Counted from the stretch's first letter, positions 29,989 to 40,406 are shown. The stretch is DNA of 64,000 nucleotides from GMQP-bins7 sp963776565 (GCA_963776565.1 CAVZNF010000015.1:372001-436000), one strand, 5' to 3'. Notes: generated by a model from the letters alone, not told the origin. Made by a program: numbers and translations.

Positions 29989-31696
29989 CTACTCGGGCGT
30001 GACAGCGCCTGCACGCGGGGACCGCGGCAAGGCGTGCGCTGACGACGCTCTCCGCCGCCTCCTCGCTGGGCGCGTGCCCGGTACGTGCGGCGAGGAAGTC
30101 GTCGCGGTCGAGCGCGTAGAGCACGACGGGCGTCAGCGCGGTCACCGTCGCGGTGCGCGGGACGCCCCTGATGAGCGCGATCTCGCCGAAGTACCCGCCC
30201 GCCTCGAGCTCGCCAAGGCTCTGCTCGTGCGTCAGTCACGCCGACCTCCCCTCCGCGAGGATGTAGAAGCGATCCCCTGGGTCGCCCTCGCGGACGATCA
30301 CTGTCCCGGGATCGACGCGGAGCGGGACGAGGCGCGTCGCGAGACTCTCGAGCGACGGGCCTGGAAGCGGCGAGAAGATCGGGATCGAGGTCAGAATTCG
30401 CAGCTCGTCGGCCTGCGGGGCCTCCGCAGCGGCGTCGATGCGGGAGAGCCAGGGCCTCGTCACAAGGACGAGGATGGGAAGGAAAGCCCCGGTGATGACG
30501 AGCGCCCACTCGAGCCCGAAGGCGGCGATGAGCACCGGTGCGAGCGCCGCGCCGATCCCCATCGACGCGAGGTTCAGCATCTGGATGACGCCGAACACAC
30601 GCGCCATGACCTCGTCGGCCACTGTCCGCTGAACGAGCGTCATGCCGGAGACGCCCGCGACGGAGTCACCGAAGCCGAGCACGGCGAACATCACGATGGC
30701 GAGCGCTGCAGCAGGCCAGAGCCCGAGGATGACGAGCGGGAGGCCCCAGAGTGCGATGCCGACCATGAAGGCCGGGCTCAGTCTTGGGACGCCCGTGAGC
30801 GAGAGGGCGGCGATCGCGCCGACGAAGGCACCGACTCCGATGGCCGAGTTCAGGAGGCCGACACCGCCCTCGCCGAACCCGAGACAGCTGCACTGACGAC
30901 CACAACGATGTACACCTGGACGGCTCCGGCGACGGCAGTCTGCGCGGCGATGAGGCCGACGAGTACGCGCAGCGGCGCGTGTGAGCCGATCGTGCGGAAC
31001 CCGGCGAGGGCCTCCGACGCGAGCGTGGCCGCCTCGATCTCGCCGCGCGGCCTCTCCTCGGATGGTGTGCGGATGAGGAGCGACGAAGAGGGTCGAAATG
31101 ACGATGAGTACGGCCGTGATCGTGAAGACGACCGCCGGCGCTCGAGGAGCGCAAGCAGCAGCCCGGCGAGCGCGGGCCCGGCGAAGAGCGCAAGGCTGTC
31201 GACGCCGCTCGCGACCGCGTTCGCGGCGGTCAGCTCGCGCGGGGTGCGGGCGAGCGAGGGGGTCAGGGCTGCCTGAGCCGAGCGGAACGGCGTGTTCGCG
31301 ATCGTCGCGGCGATCGCAAGCGCGTAGACGACGCATGGAGCTGCGTCTGCGAACACGCGATGCGGCCGCTGCACCGACGAGCACGGCTGCGGGTGAGTGT
31401 TCGTGACGAGGAGGACGCGCTCGCGCGCGGAGCGGTCGCCGAGCAGCCCGGCGAACGGCGAGACGAGCGCTGCAGGGATGAGTCGCGCCAGGAAAATGAG
31501 CCCGACGGCCTGCTCGCCGCCGACGTCGTACGCATACACCGAGACCGCGATCAGGTACGCGTAGTGGCCCGAGGATCGACGCGCTCCACGCAAGCTCCAG
31601 CCAGCGCAGGTTCGCGTTCCGAAAGACCGCCCGGAACGCGGCGGCCGATCCCGTCGACCCTCGACGCCACGCCGCGCACGCGGCTGAGCATCTCAC
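29989..31696 (-). pseudogene. MFS transporter fused to a cyclic-nucleotide-binding domain, many frameshifts
   Basis: An MFS carrier (FRAVFRNANLRWLELAWSA start; helices such as LIAVSVYAYDVGGEQAVGLI) followed by a cNMP-binding domain: LPGPSLESLATRLVPLRVDPG, REGDPGDRFYILAEG, and GYFGEIALIRGVPRTATV, with the Glu and Arg of the phosphate-binding cassette. The coding frame shifts at about 31590, three times within 31340-31400, near 31140, 31070, 30890 and 30240, each consistent with one or two extra bases. The true end is uncertain; a TAG at 29989 is reached after one more shift. Start GTG 31696. Confidence 0.78.
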
Positions 31697-31757
31697 AGCG
31701 AGCTTGCAATAGTGAAGGTGGCGCAGGGAAGATTTCCCGCGCGGGTGCGCCGTCTTG

Positions 31758-31763
31758 TATGAT
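31758..31763 (+). promoter_or_regulatory. -10 element of the short VEAHG gene
   Basis: TATGAT lies 50 bases before ATG 31808 and is the best -10 match in the divergent gap 31697-31807. No clear -35 was found. Confidence 0.45.
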
Positions 31764-31807
31764 CAGAACGTAGCGCAGGTAGCGCTCGATAAAGGAGGAG
31801 CAAAGAC

Positions 31808-32019
31808 ATGGCAGACGAGCCGATTCAGGCCGAGGACGAGGTAGAGGCCCACGGCATTCGACAGCCACGAGCGAGCGGCCAACGACACGGCCAAGGGCCA
31901 CGTCGACGCGAGATGACGGACGGCGATGCGGACGTCGAGGCACACGGGCTTCGTACCGATGGACCGGCGCACGGAGGTCCACGCGTGAGGGACACGGTCA
32001 ACGAGTACGGTCATCCTAG
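31808..32019 (+). CDS. Short acidic/His-containing peptide gene with repeated VEAHG motif
   Basis: Unknown. ATG 31808 has the strongest ribosome-binding site of the window (AAAGGAGGAG, 31792-31801). The product begins MADEPIQAEDEVEAHGIR and contains a second copy, DGDADVEAHGLRT, about 25 residues later, in the same frame. No stop occurs in this frame before the terminator at 32037, so the end is uncertain: stops in the other two frames are TGA 31986 and TAG 32017. In the frame one base later the spacer reads DSHERAANDTAKGHVDAR, which is more protein-like, so indels probably disturb this gene too. No signal peptide or Cys. I recognise no characterised family. Confidence 0.6.
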
Positions 32020-32739
32020 TCGCGCAAGAGTTTCGAGGCCCGGGCGGGATGTACAGCCGCCCGGGCCTTTTCTTTGGCCTCGAGCCTGCGCGCCCGAGCC
32101 GAGCGTCGCGGCGAGCTCGCCCAGGAGGCGGAGTCCTGCCTCGCGCCGCTCGTCCTCGAGAGCGTCGATGGCTGCTGCGAGTCGGGCGACGACGCTCAGG
32201 TCGCCCGTCCCGTCCGCGAGCAGACGCTCCGCGTTCCGCGCCTTGAGCAGCAGGTCGACGGCGATCGAGGCCTGGTTCGCGAAGAGGCCGAGGAGCTCCA
32301 TCTCCTGCAGGCTGAAGAGCGACTGCTCGGGGCGGTCGAGCACCGACAGGACGCCGAGTGCGCGCTCCTCGTGCAGCAGCGGAGCTGCCATGAGGCCGCT
32401 CGGGACGTAGCCCGTGTCCTCGGCGACGTCCTTCGCGAAGCGCGGATCCTGCTGGACGTCCTCGATCACGAGCGGCGTTCGGGTCGCGAGGACCCAGCCC
32501 GGAGATCCCCTTCCCGGCGGGGAAGCGCGTTCCGAGGAGCGTGCTCCTCGCCCTCGCCGACGACCGCCTCGAACACGAGCTCTTCCGTCTCCTCGTCGAG
32601 GAGGAGGATCGACGACGCCTTCGCGCCGAAGATCGACCGCGCAACCTCGACGATCGCGCTCGAGCAGGGCACGGAACGACTCCTCGGATCCGACGACGCC
32701 TGCTGCGACGGCCGCTCGAAGCTCGGACTCGTCAGTCAT
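32011..32739 (-). pseudogene. GAF-domain sensor protein, three frameshifts
   Basis: Small GAF-domain protein. Reconstructed order: TDESELRAAVAAGVVGSEES, VEVARSIFGAKASSILLLDE, VFEAVVGEGEEH, LLGTRFPAGKGISG, WVLATRTPLVIEDVQQDPRF, MAAPLLHEERALGVLSVLDR, LLGLFANQASIAVDLLLKAR, then a helical tail. One-base gains at about 32658, 32535 and 32510 explain the frame changes. GAF domains bind small ligands or sense redox; ligand unknown. ATG 32739 overlaps the protease stop (ATGA), so it is the last gene of the sigma-factor operon. The tail and stop at 32011 are uncertain because they cross a terminator. Confidence 0.75.
32037..32075. terminator. Strong terminator after the VEAHG gene
   Basis: GGCCCGGGCGG (32037-32047), loop GATGTACAG, CCGCCCGGGCC (32057-32067), then TTTTCTTT. 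The 11-base-pair perfect stem with T run terminates plus-strand transcripts; the minus-strand GAF reading frame also passes through it. Confidence 0.92.
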
Positions 32740-33587
32740 GTCCCACCCCCTACGTTCGTCGCGGTCAGATAGAGGACGCTCTTCAGCTGGAAGGGCGTTA
32801 GCTCGGGGTGCTTCGCAAGGATCAATGCGCAGATCGCCGAGTGATGGGGCGTGGCGAAGCTGTTCCCGGAGACCCTGAGCGAGCGCCCGCCGAGCCACGG
32901 GACCTCGACGTTCACTCCGCGGCCGAAGAACTCGACCGGTGGGTTCGGGTTGGAGAAGAACGTCAGAGGATCGGGTTCCTCGTGGCTGCCGACGGAGATG
33001 ACCGACGAGAAGCGCCACGGGTAGCTCTCGACCGGCATGTTGTGCGCTGACGCGACGAGAACGGTGCGCTTGAAGTAGGCGCTGTCGGCGATCTCATGGA
33101 GGACGCTCGCGAACGGCTTCTTCGTCGTCGAGAGGCTCATGTTGACGACGTCGAAGCCCTGCTCGACGGCATAGCGGAGACCTCCTAGGAGCACTGCGCC
33201 GCTCCCCGTGAAGCTCGAGCCGAGGACTCTCACGCTCGAGATGCTGCAGTCGGGCGCAAGCGCTCTGACGATGCCGGCGCACGCCGTTCCGTGTCCCGAG
33301 ACGTCGCCCTCCGTGTCCTCCTCGGCGAGGATCTCGTCGTTCTCACCGATCGAGATGGCGACGGCGCTCTCGAGCTCGCCGACGAGAGGGTGCTCCGCTT
33401 CGACGCCCGAGTCGAGGATGCAAACTCGTGCTCCCTTCCCTGTCGAGCCCTCCAGCGCCCACGCTCGCGTGACGCGCTCCGGCCACTCACTCGGGAGCGC
33501 GATTCGGTCGACCGCGTCCTTCGGAAGGCTCCATGCAGGCAGCGCAGTCTCCCCGGCATCCGAGCCGTGGGCTGCGAGCTCGCTCAC
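32736..33587 (-). CDS. Intracellular subtilisin-like serine protease (S8)
   Basis: 283 residues, intact. Catalytic residues: Asp59 in VCILDSGVEAEH, His99 in VSGHGTACAGI, Ser243 in SGNSFATPHHSA; oxyanion Asn183 in VASAHNMP. No signal peptide and no cleavable prodomain of normal size (about 50 residues precede the catalytic Asp region), so it probably acts in the cytoplasm. GTG 33587 overlaps the stop of the 92-residue gene and its own stop overlaps the GAF start. Clustering with an ECF sigma factor suggests regulated proteolysis or precursor processing, which is inference. Confidence 0.9.
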   Translation of the reverse strand: MSELAAHGSDAGETALPAWSLPKDAVDRIALPSEWPERVTRAWALEGSTGKGARVCILDSGVEAEHPLVGELESAVAISIGENDEILAEEDTEGDVSGHGTACAGIVRALAPDCSISSVRVLGSSFTGSGAVLLGGLRYAVEQGFDVVNMSLSTTKKPFASVLHEIADSAYFKRTVLVASAHNMPVESYPWRFSSVISVGSHEEPDPLTFFSNPNPPVEFFGRGVNVEVPWLGGRSLRVSGNSFATPHHSAICALILAKHPELTPFQLKSVLYLTATNVGGGT

Positions 33588-33862
33588 GCGCGGAGCTTAC
33601 GCCTCAGCCGTTGTCGAGGCGCTGCGCGGATCTCGTCGAGGATGCGGCGGTCCGGCTCGTAGCCTTCCGCCGCGAGCGCCCGCTCGAGGTCGGCGACCAA
33701 CGCGTTGCGGAACGCGAGGTCGGCCTCGGCACGCGCGACGATCTCGTCGAACGTGCGGCGCGCGGCCGGCAACTCCTGCGCGGCCCGCACCCAACCCATG
33801 GGAGCGGGACGCAGGAGTCGGAGGAGCACACCGAGTCGTTCTTCGTCGTAGAAGCGCGTCAT
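33584..33862 (-). CDS. 92-residue protein of unknown function in the sigma/protease operon
   Basis: Helical, charged, no membrane segment. The first part reads LLRLLRPAPMGWVRAAQELP; the second, AFRNALVADLERALAAEGYEP, resembles by eye the helical leader region of NHLP/Nif11-type peptide precursors (F-R-x-x-L-x-x-D-x-x-x-A-L-x-x-x-G-Y). This is only a visual resemblance. It ends with a basic tail RQRLRRKLRA. It lies 7 bases after the sigma-factor stop and overlaps the protease start (GTGA), so it could be a protease partner, a sigma-factor antagonist or a substrate. Confidence 0.7.
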   Translation of the reverse strand: MTRFYDEERLGVLLRLLRPAPMGWVRAAQELPAARRTFDEIVARAEADLAFRNALVADLERALAAEGYEPDRRILDEIRAAPRQRLRRKLRA

Positions 33863-33869
33863 CTAACCC

Positions 33870-34424
33870 CTAGACCCGTCTTCCGGGCTCATTTCTTCCC
33901 TCGAGCTCCGATCGCAACTTTCCGAGGCATCGCGCGATGCGACTCGCGATGGTCCCGGACGGAATCTCGAGCTCGTCCGCGATCGTCTTGTAGCTCTGGT
34001 CGCGGGCGAAGAAGCGGTCGAGGATGTCCTGGCAGTTGTCCGAGAGCCCTGCGAGCGCCTCACGCACGGCGAAGGCCTCCTCCACCTCTGCGAGGTCCGT
34101 GCTGTCCTCCGGCGAGAAGATCTCCTCGGCGGACGTCTCGCGGCCCTTGCTCGCGAGCGCGTCGAGACATCGCCGCCGGGTGAGCTGCGCGATCCACGGG
34201 CGGAGCGCGGAGTCGTCGCGGAGCGAGTCGAGACGCGTGTAGATCCGCGTGAACACGTCCTGGAATACGTCCTCGGCGTCCTCGTCGCTCATGCGAAAGC
34301 CGCGGACGGCAATGGCGTAGACATAGCGCGAGTAGCGCTCGACGAGCTCGTTCCAGGCGTCGGCGTCTCCTTCGCGACAGTGTCGAACGAGCTCGGCGTC
34401 GGGGAGCGACGAGTACCCGCTCAT
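33870..34424 (-). CDS. ECF (sigma-70 family) RNA polymerase sigma factor
   Basis: 184 residues. Region 2 (AWNELVERYSRYVYAIAVRG, DAEDVFQDVFTRIYTRL) and region 4 (LSDNCQDILDRFFARDQSYK, IADELEIPSGTIASRIARCL, with the helix-turn-helix) are both present, and region 3 is absent as expected. ATG 34424 overlaps the cyclodeaminase stop. No anti-sigma gene with a membrane helix lies next to it, which is unusual; the neighbouring 92-residue protein or GAF protein could play that part. Confidence 0.92.
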   Translation of the reverse strand: MSGYSSLPDAELVRHCREGDADAWNELVERYSRYVYAIAVRGFRMSDEDAEDVFQDVFTRIYTRLDSLRDDSALRPWIAQLTRRRCLDALASKGRETSAEEIFSPEDSTDLAEVEEAFAVREALAGLSDNCQDILDRFFARDQSYKTIADELEIPSGTIASRIARCLGKLRSELEGRNEPGRRV

Positions 34425-35014
34425 CGCGTCGACTCGAGCATGCGCTCGGCGACGTCGTGCGCTGCCTGCTCGCTCGCGAGCGCTCGCGCAAGACGCTCGT
34501 CCGACGCGCGGACGCCAAGATTCACTCGAACCAGGTGCGCGGCGGCGGCCGATCCTCCCGCGGCCAGTGCGGCGGCCGCCGCGGCGTCGGCGCGGTACGT
34601 CGCGTTGCAGTGATGTCCGGCGAGCGCCGCGAGCGCGGCCACGTCCGCTCCGAGCGACGCGATCTCGAGCGGTGCCGCTGCGGCCGCCTCGAGCTTCTGC
34701 TCGAGTGCGAAGTCCCGTCGCGGGTCGTCGGCCGAGGCAGTCTCCGCTCCGTGCACGGCCGCGAGCGCCTCCTCCCACGCGCGGCCGTCGGTGTGCGCGA
34801 GGTCGACTGCACGTGCGCCGATGGCGTTCGCCTGCGCCGTCACGCCCGCCGCTTCGGCCCACTCGCGCGAGCAGCGAGCGACCATCACGACGAGCCGCGC
34901 GGCGAACGCGACCGTCAACGCGGCGGCAGATCCTCCGCCCGGGGCTTGCCCGTCGGCGGAGATCCGGTCGAGCAGCTCGCGAAGCTGCAGTTCGAGGTAG
35001 TCGTCGGTTGCCAG
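34421..35014 (-). CDS. Formiminotransferase-cyclodeaminase-like (cyclodeaminase domain)
   Basis: All-helical cyclodeaminase/methenyl-THF cyclohydrolase fold: LRELLDRISADG, then APGGGSAAALTVAFAARL (the conserved PGGGS motif), AAAAPLEIASLGADVAALA and GHHCNATYRADAAAAAALAA. The ATG/GTG/TTG starts in frame lie after the PGGGS motif, so the real start is earlier: CTG 35014 (giving LATDDYLELQ) is the best candidate in frame, or the start has been disturbed by an indel. First gene of the sigma/protease operon. Confidence 0.72.
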   Translation of the reverse strand: MATDDYLELQLRELLDRISADGQAPGGGSAAALTVAFAARLVVMVARCSREWAEAAGVTAQANAIGARAVDLAHTDGRAWEEALAAVHGAETASADDPRRDFALEQKLEAAAAAPLEIASLGADVAALAALAGHHCNATYRADAAAAAALAAGGSAAAAHLVRVNLGVRASDERLARALASEQAAHDVAERMLESTR

Positions 35015-35062
35015 ACGGTCGAGTCTACGGCCGTCGCCGAGCGCTTCCTAGACTTGCGGCTC

Positions 35063-35993
35063 GTGCCGCTCTATCTCAGCGAATCCGATGTCGATGACCT
35101 CGCTCGAGCCGGGCGCGGCGGTCGACGCCATCGAGGCGTGCTTCCGGCGAATGGCGGCGGGAGAGGTCGAGATCGCGCCGCGCCGCCGGCTTCGCCTGCC
35201 GGAGGGCGCGCTCGCGGACATGGCCGCAGCGGACAGCGGGCTCGGTCTCGCCGGCGGGAAGCTCTATGCGGCGACAGCGAACGGCGCGACGTTCGTCGTG
35301 TGCCTCTTCGACTCGGAGAGTTCCGAGCTCGTCGCCGTGATCGAAGCCGACCGACTCGGACAGCTCCGAACCGGCGCGGCGAGCGGTGTCGCCGCGCGTC
35401 ATCTCGCGAGGACCGATGCGCGCACGCTCGGAGTCATCGGATGCGGCTATCAGGCCGAGACGCAGGTGGCGTGCATTCGCGCCGCCGTCCCCACCATCGA
35501 GCGCGTCGTCGCCTATTGCCGAACGGCGGAGAAGCTCGCGGCGTTCTGCGAGAAGGTCGGCGCGGAGCCGGGCGAGAGCCACCGCGACGCCGCTGCAGGC
35601 GACGTGGTCGTCACGATCACGAGCTCGCGCGACCCGGTGCTGCGCGGGGAGTGGCTCGCCCCCGGGACGCTCGTCGCCGCTGCGGGCGCGAACGTCGTGA
35701 ATCGACGTGAGCTCGACAACGCGGTCCTGGAACGCGCGCGGTTCGTGTGCTGCGACTGGCTCGAGCAGGCGAAGCTCGAGTCGGGCGACCTGGTCGAGCC
35801 CGTCCAGGCCGGCGTCCTCGACTGGCTCGAGGTCCACGAGCTCCACGAGGTCGTGTCGGGTGAGATCGCCGGCCGGCAGTCGGACGACGACATCGTCCTC
35901 TTCAAGTCGAACGGGCTCGCCGCGTGGGACGTCGCGCTGGGCGCCGAGGCGGTGCGCCTCGCGCGCGAGCGAGGCATCGGAACGGCGCTCTAG
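35063..35993 (+). CDS. Ornithine cyclodeaminase/mu-crystallin family protein (apparent frameshift)
   Basis: NAD(P)-dependent imine reductase or amino-acid dehydrogenase-like protein. GQLRTGAASGVAARHLAR and the Rossmann motif TLGVIGCGYQAETQ are typical. The family start VPLYLSESDV begins at GTG 35063 and is joined to AAVDAIEACFRRMA by removing one base at about 35103. GTG 35063 lies eight bases after TAGACT (35049-35054). Substrate unknown (ornithine, alanine, ketimines). Divergent from the cyclodeaminase operon. Confidence 0.85.
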
Positions 35994-36232
35994 GCGGGAA
36001 GCGAGGCCCTCGCGGCCTCGAGCATGTCTCCGCCGAACGCCTCGATGACCTCCGGACGGTCGAGCATCCGACGCTGCTGCTCGGGCGACACGCGGTTCTG
36101 GACGTACCGGTCTTCGAGGATCTCGTTGAGCGACCTGCCGCGCTCGTGCTCGCGGACCACGTACCTCGCGACGTGCTCTTCTGCGGAGCCTCGCGAGAAC
36201 AGAAATGAGAACGTGTTCTTGAACCAGGTCAC
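35990..36232 (-). CDS. 80-residue conserved-looking protein, unknown
   Basis: Begins MTWFKNTFSFLFSRGSAEEH and carries a charged helical body: RSLNEILEDRYVQNRVSPEQ, then RRMLDRPEVIEAFGGDMLEA. No membrane helix beyond the short aromatic start. Compact and well formed, probably real; function unknown. Its stop overlaps the convergent neighbour's stop by two bases. Confidence 0.6.
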   Translation of the reverse strand: MTWFKNTFSFLFSRGSAEEHVARYVVREHERGRSLNEILEDRYVQNRVSPEQQRRMLDRPEVIEAFGGDMLEAARASLPA

Positions 36233-36256
36233 GAGACGCGATTGTATCCCGGGGGT

Positions 36257-36598
36257 ATGAGACGGAGCTCACGCGAGGGGAGGTACGCCGAGCGGCTGCT
36301 CGTCGGTGTCGACGACGTCGGGGACGAGGAGCGGATCGCGATCTGGATCGAGCGCCGGCCGGGGGCCGTGTGGGCCGTCGGACGCGCCGTCAACCCTCAG
36401 CTCCGCGAATCCGACGACACTCGGCCCGAGGATCTGATCTTCGAGGGCTACGAGCTCGGCGACGCGCTGGATCGCGCCAACGAGGCGCTCGAGGACGACG
36501 TCAACGTCCTCGAGGCCGACGGCCGTCCGGCCGACGCCCGTCCCTTCACGCGCAAGGAAGTCCTGCCACTCCTGGAGCGCTGGTTCTTCAACCGGTAG
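36257..36598 (+). CDS. 113-residue acidic protein, unknown
   Basis: Starts at ATG 36257 with GGGGG just upstream. Sequence is beta-rich then helical: AERLLVGVDDVGDEERIAIW, FEGYELGDALDRANEALEDD, FTRKEVLPLLERWFFNR. No recognised motif. It could be a small regulator or a toxin-antitoxin-like partner, but nothing in the sequence proves it. Confidence 0.55.
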   Translation: MRRSSREGRYAERLLVGVDDVGDEERIAIWIERRPGAVWAVGRAVNPQLRESDDTRPEDLIFEGYELGDALDRANEALEDDVNVLEADGRPADARPFTRKEVLPLLERWFFNR

Positions 36599-36628
36599 CG
36601 ACGAACACGGTGCTAGCGTCCCGCCGCC

Positions 36629-37457
36629 TTGCGGATCCGCGTTGGACACAGCCCAGACCCTGACGACGCGTTCATGTACTGGGCACTGACGACCGACCTC
36701 GTCGACACGCGAGGGTACGAGTTCGAGCAGGTGCTGGGCGACATCCAGACGCTGAACCAGTGGGCTAGGGCCGGACGGCTCGAGGTCACCGCGATCTCGC
36801 TCGCCGCGTACCCGTTCGTGCAACAGGACTACGCGCTCCTGCCGCACGGAGCGAGCATCGGGTCGGGGTACGGGCCGATCGTGGTCGCGCGTGAGCAGCA
36901 GTCGCTCGACGAGCTGCGCGAGCTCGAGATCGTCGTGCCCGGGACGATGACGACGTCGTTCCTCGCGTTGCGACTCGTGCTCGACGGCTTCCGTTTCCGC
37001 GAGCTCGCGTTCGACGAGATCCCCGAGGAGGTCGCGTCGGGTCGCGCCGAGGCCGGGCTCCTGATCCACGAGGGCCAGCTCACGTTCGAGGACTACGGGC
37101 TCGTGCGGGTCCTCGATCTCGGCGAGTGGTGGCTGCTCGAGACAGGGCTACCTCTGCCCCTCGGCGTCAACGTCGTCCGCCGCGACCTGGGCGACGATGC
37201 CCTGTGCGACGTCTCGCGACGTCCTTCGCGACGCGATCCAGTGCGGCCTCGACAACCGCGCCGAGGCGCTCGACTACGCGCTGCAGTTCGGCCGCGGCAT
37301 CGATGCGGCCGTGGCCGATCGCTTCGTCTCCATGTACGTGAACGAGCTCACGCAGGACTACGGCGACGAGGGGCGCAAGGCCGTGACGGAGCTCCTGCGG
37401 CGCGGTGAGGCGCTCGGCGCATTCCCCGAGCCCGTTCAGATCGACTTCGTCCGCTAA
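36629..37457 (+). CDS. mqnD: 1,4-dihydroxy-6-naphthoate synthase, futalosine menaquinone pathway (apparent frameshift)
   Basis: Converts cyclic dehypoxanthine futalosine to 1,4-dihydroxy-6-naphthoate. Periplasmic-binding-protein-like fold: RVGHSPDPDDAFMYWAL start, then VTAISLAAYPFV, LPHGASIGSGYGPIVVA, and LLIHEGQLTFEDYGL with the catalytic-site His. One extra base near 37205 separates GVNVVRRDLG from the C-terminal helices (SRDVLRDAIQCGLDNRAEAL, SMYVNELTQDYGDEGRKAV). TTG start nine bases after TAGCGT. Supplies menaquinone for complex I at the left of the window. Confidence 0.9.
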
Positions 37458-37466
37458 CGTCGCGCC

Positions 37467-38643
<1,177 letters not shown>

Positions 38644-38647
<4 letters not shown>

Positions 38648-39603
38648 GTCGTCGAGAAGACCCGCTCGCGCTTCGGGCTGACCCACACGTTCTGGCCGCG
38701 CCAGAAGCCCGACTCGTCGAAATGGTCGCGCGTCATGAGCGCGAGGATCTCCGAACCGCTCGTGTCGTGGAGCTCGACCTTCGCATCGCGGCCGAGAATC
38801 GTGATCCGCACGATCATCGCCTCGACTGCGCCGTCGGCGGGCTCGTGGAGAAGCTCGACGTCGTGCGGGCGGACGAGGATGTCGCCGATCGGCTGAGCAT
38901 CGCCGACGAACGTCATCACGAACTCGCTCGCGGGCTCGTCGTAGAGCTCGCGCGGGCTGCCGACCTGCTCGAGCTTGCCGTGGTTGATCACGGCGATCTG
39001 GTCGGAGATCTCCATCGCCTCGTCCTGGTCGTGGGTGACGAAGACCGTGGTCACGTGGACGACGTCGTGCAGCTGGCGCAGCCACTCGCGCAGCTCCGCG
39101 CGAACGCGAGCGTCGAGAGCGCCGAACGGCTCGTCGAGCAGCAGCACCTGCGGCTCGGGTGCGAGGGCGCGGGCGAGGCCCATGCGCTGCCGCTGGCCGC
39201 CCGACAGCTGAGCCGGGTAGCGGTGGCCGAAGCTCTGCAGCTGGACGAGGTTCAGGAGCTCGTCGACGCGGTCGGCGATCTCGGCCTTCGGCCGCTTGCG
39301 CACCTTCAGGCCGAACGCGACGTTGTCGCGCACGGTCATGTGCTTGAACGCGGCGTAGTGCTGGAAGACGAAGCCGACGTTTCGCTTCTGCGGCGCGAGC
39401 GCGGTCGCGTCCTTGCCGCCGAGGAGGATCTCGCCGGCGTCTGCCGTCTCGAGGCCGGCGATGATGCGGAGAAGGGTCGACTTTCCGGAGCCGCTCGGGC
39501 CGAGGAGCGCGGTGAGGGCGCCGCTCTCCACGTCGAGCGAGACATCCTCGAGGGCGACGAAGTCGCCGAAGCGCTTCGAGACGTTGCGGACGAGGATCGA
39601 CAT
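38644..39603 (-). CDS. cysA: Sulfate/thiosulfate ABC importer ATPase
   Basis: 319 residues, intact. Walker A GPSGSGKSTLL, ABC signature LSGGQRQRMGLARAL, Walker B VLLLDEPFGALD, His switch VTHDQDEAM, and a C-terminal TOBE-like domain. Order CysP-CysT-CysW-CysA on one strand, with cysW stop and cysA start sharing a base. The Rrf2 regulator is divergent at the head of the operon. Confidence 0.93.
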
Positions 39604-40406
39604 CAGGCGGTCTCCTCCCTGGGGCGGATGACGGTCATGGCGACGAGGACGAGAATCGCGATGAGCGCGAGCACGATCGAGATCGCATACGCACCTGCGA
39701 GGTCGAACGCCTCGTAGCGTTCCTGCACGCGGAGGGTCGCGGTCTCGGTCTCACCCTGGAGGCGGCCGGAGACGACCGCGACTGCGCCGTACTCCCCGAG
39801 GCAGCGGGCGGTCGTGAGGATGACGCCGTAGATCACCGCCCAGCGGATCGACGGGAGCGTGATGCGCCAGAAGGTCTGCCAGCCGCTCGCTCCGAGCGTC
39901 CGCGCAGCCTGCTCCTGGTCGTCGCCGATCTCGCGCAGCGTCGGGACGACCTCGCGCGCGACGAACGGCAGCGAGACGAAGATCGTCGCGATCACCATCG
40001 CCGGCAGCGCGAAGAGCACCTGGATCCCGTGGTCGTCCAGCCAGCTTCCGAACCAGCCGTTCTCCCCGTACAGCAGGAACAGCGCGAGCCCGACGACGAC
40101 CGGCGAGAGCGCGAGCGGAAGGTCGATGAAGGCGTTGAGGAGGCCCTTGCCCCAGAAGCGCTTGCGGACGATCGCGAGCGCGCAGACGATCCCGAACACC
40201 GTGTTCACGGGCACGGCGATGCCGGTGATGATCAGAGTCAGCTTGAAGGCGTTGAGCGTCTCCGGCGTCGAGAGCGCGTCCCACGCAGGCGCGAAGCCGT
40301 CCTCGAAGGTCCTCCAGAAGACGATCGCGAGCGGACCGACGAGGATGACCGCGAGGTAGAGGAGCGCGATTGCGCGCAGACCGAGACGCGAGCCGAGACC
40401 CGTCAC
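39603..40406 (-). CDS. cysW: Sulfate ABC importer permease CysW
   Basis: 267 residues with six hydrophobic helices. The EAA loop that contacts the ATPase is seen as EQAARTLGASGWQTFWRITL. Starts GTG 40406 overlapping the cysT stop (GTGA). Similar to the neighbouring permease, as expected for the heterodimer. Intact. Confidence 0.92.
   Translation of the reverse strand: MTGLGSRLGLRAIALLYLAVILVGPLAIVFWRTFEDGFAPAWDALSTPETLNAFKLTLIITGIAVPVNTVFGIVCALAIVRKRFWGKGLLNAFIDLPLALSPVVVGLALFLLYGENGWFGSWLDDHGIQVLFALPAMVIATIFVSLPFVAREVVPTLREIGDDQEQAARTLGASGWQTFWRITLPSIRWAVIYGVILTTARCLGEYGAVAVVSGRLQGETETATLRVQERYEAFDLAGAYAISIVLALIAILVLVAMTVIRPREETA

Noticed and set aside
29879..30145. C-terminus ...ARQDSNLRPLP of the MFS-cNMP frame
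   Set aside because: This is the well-known spurious translation of a tRNA gene's antisense strand; the real protein must end before the tRNA.
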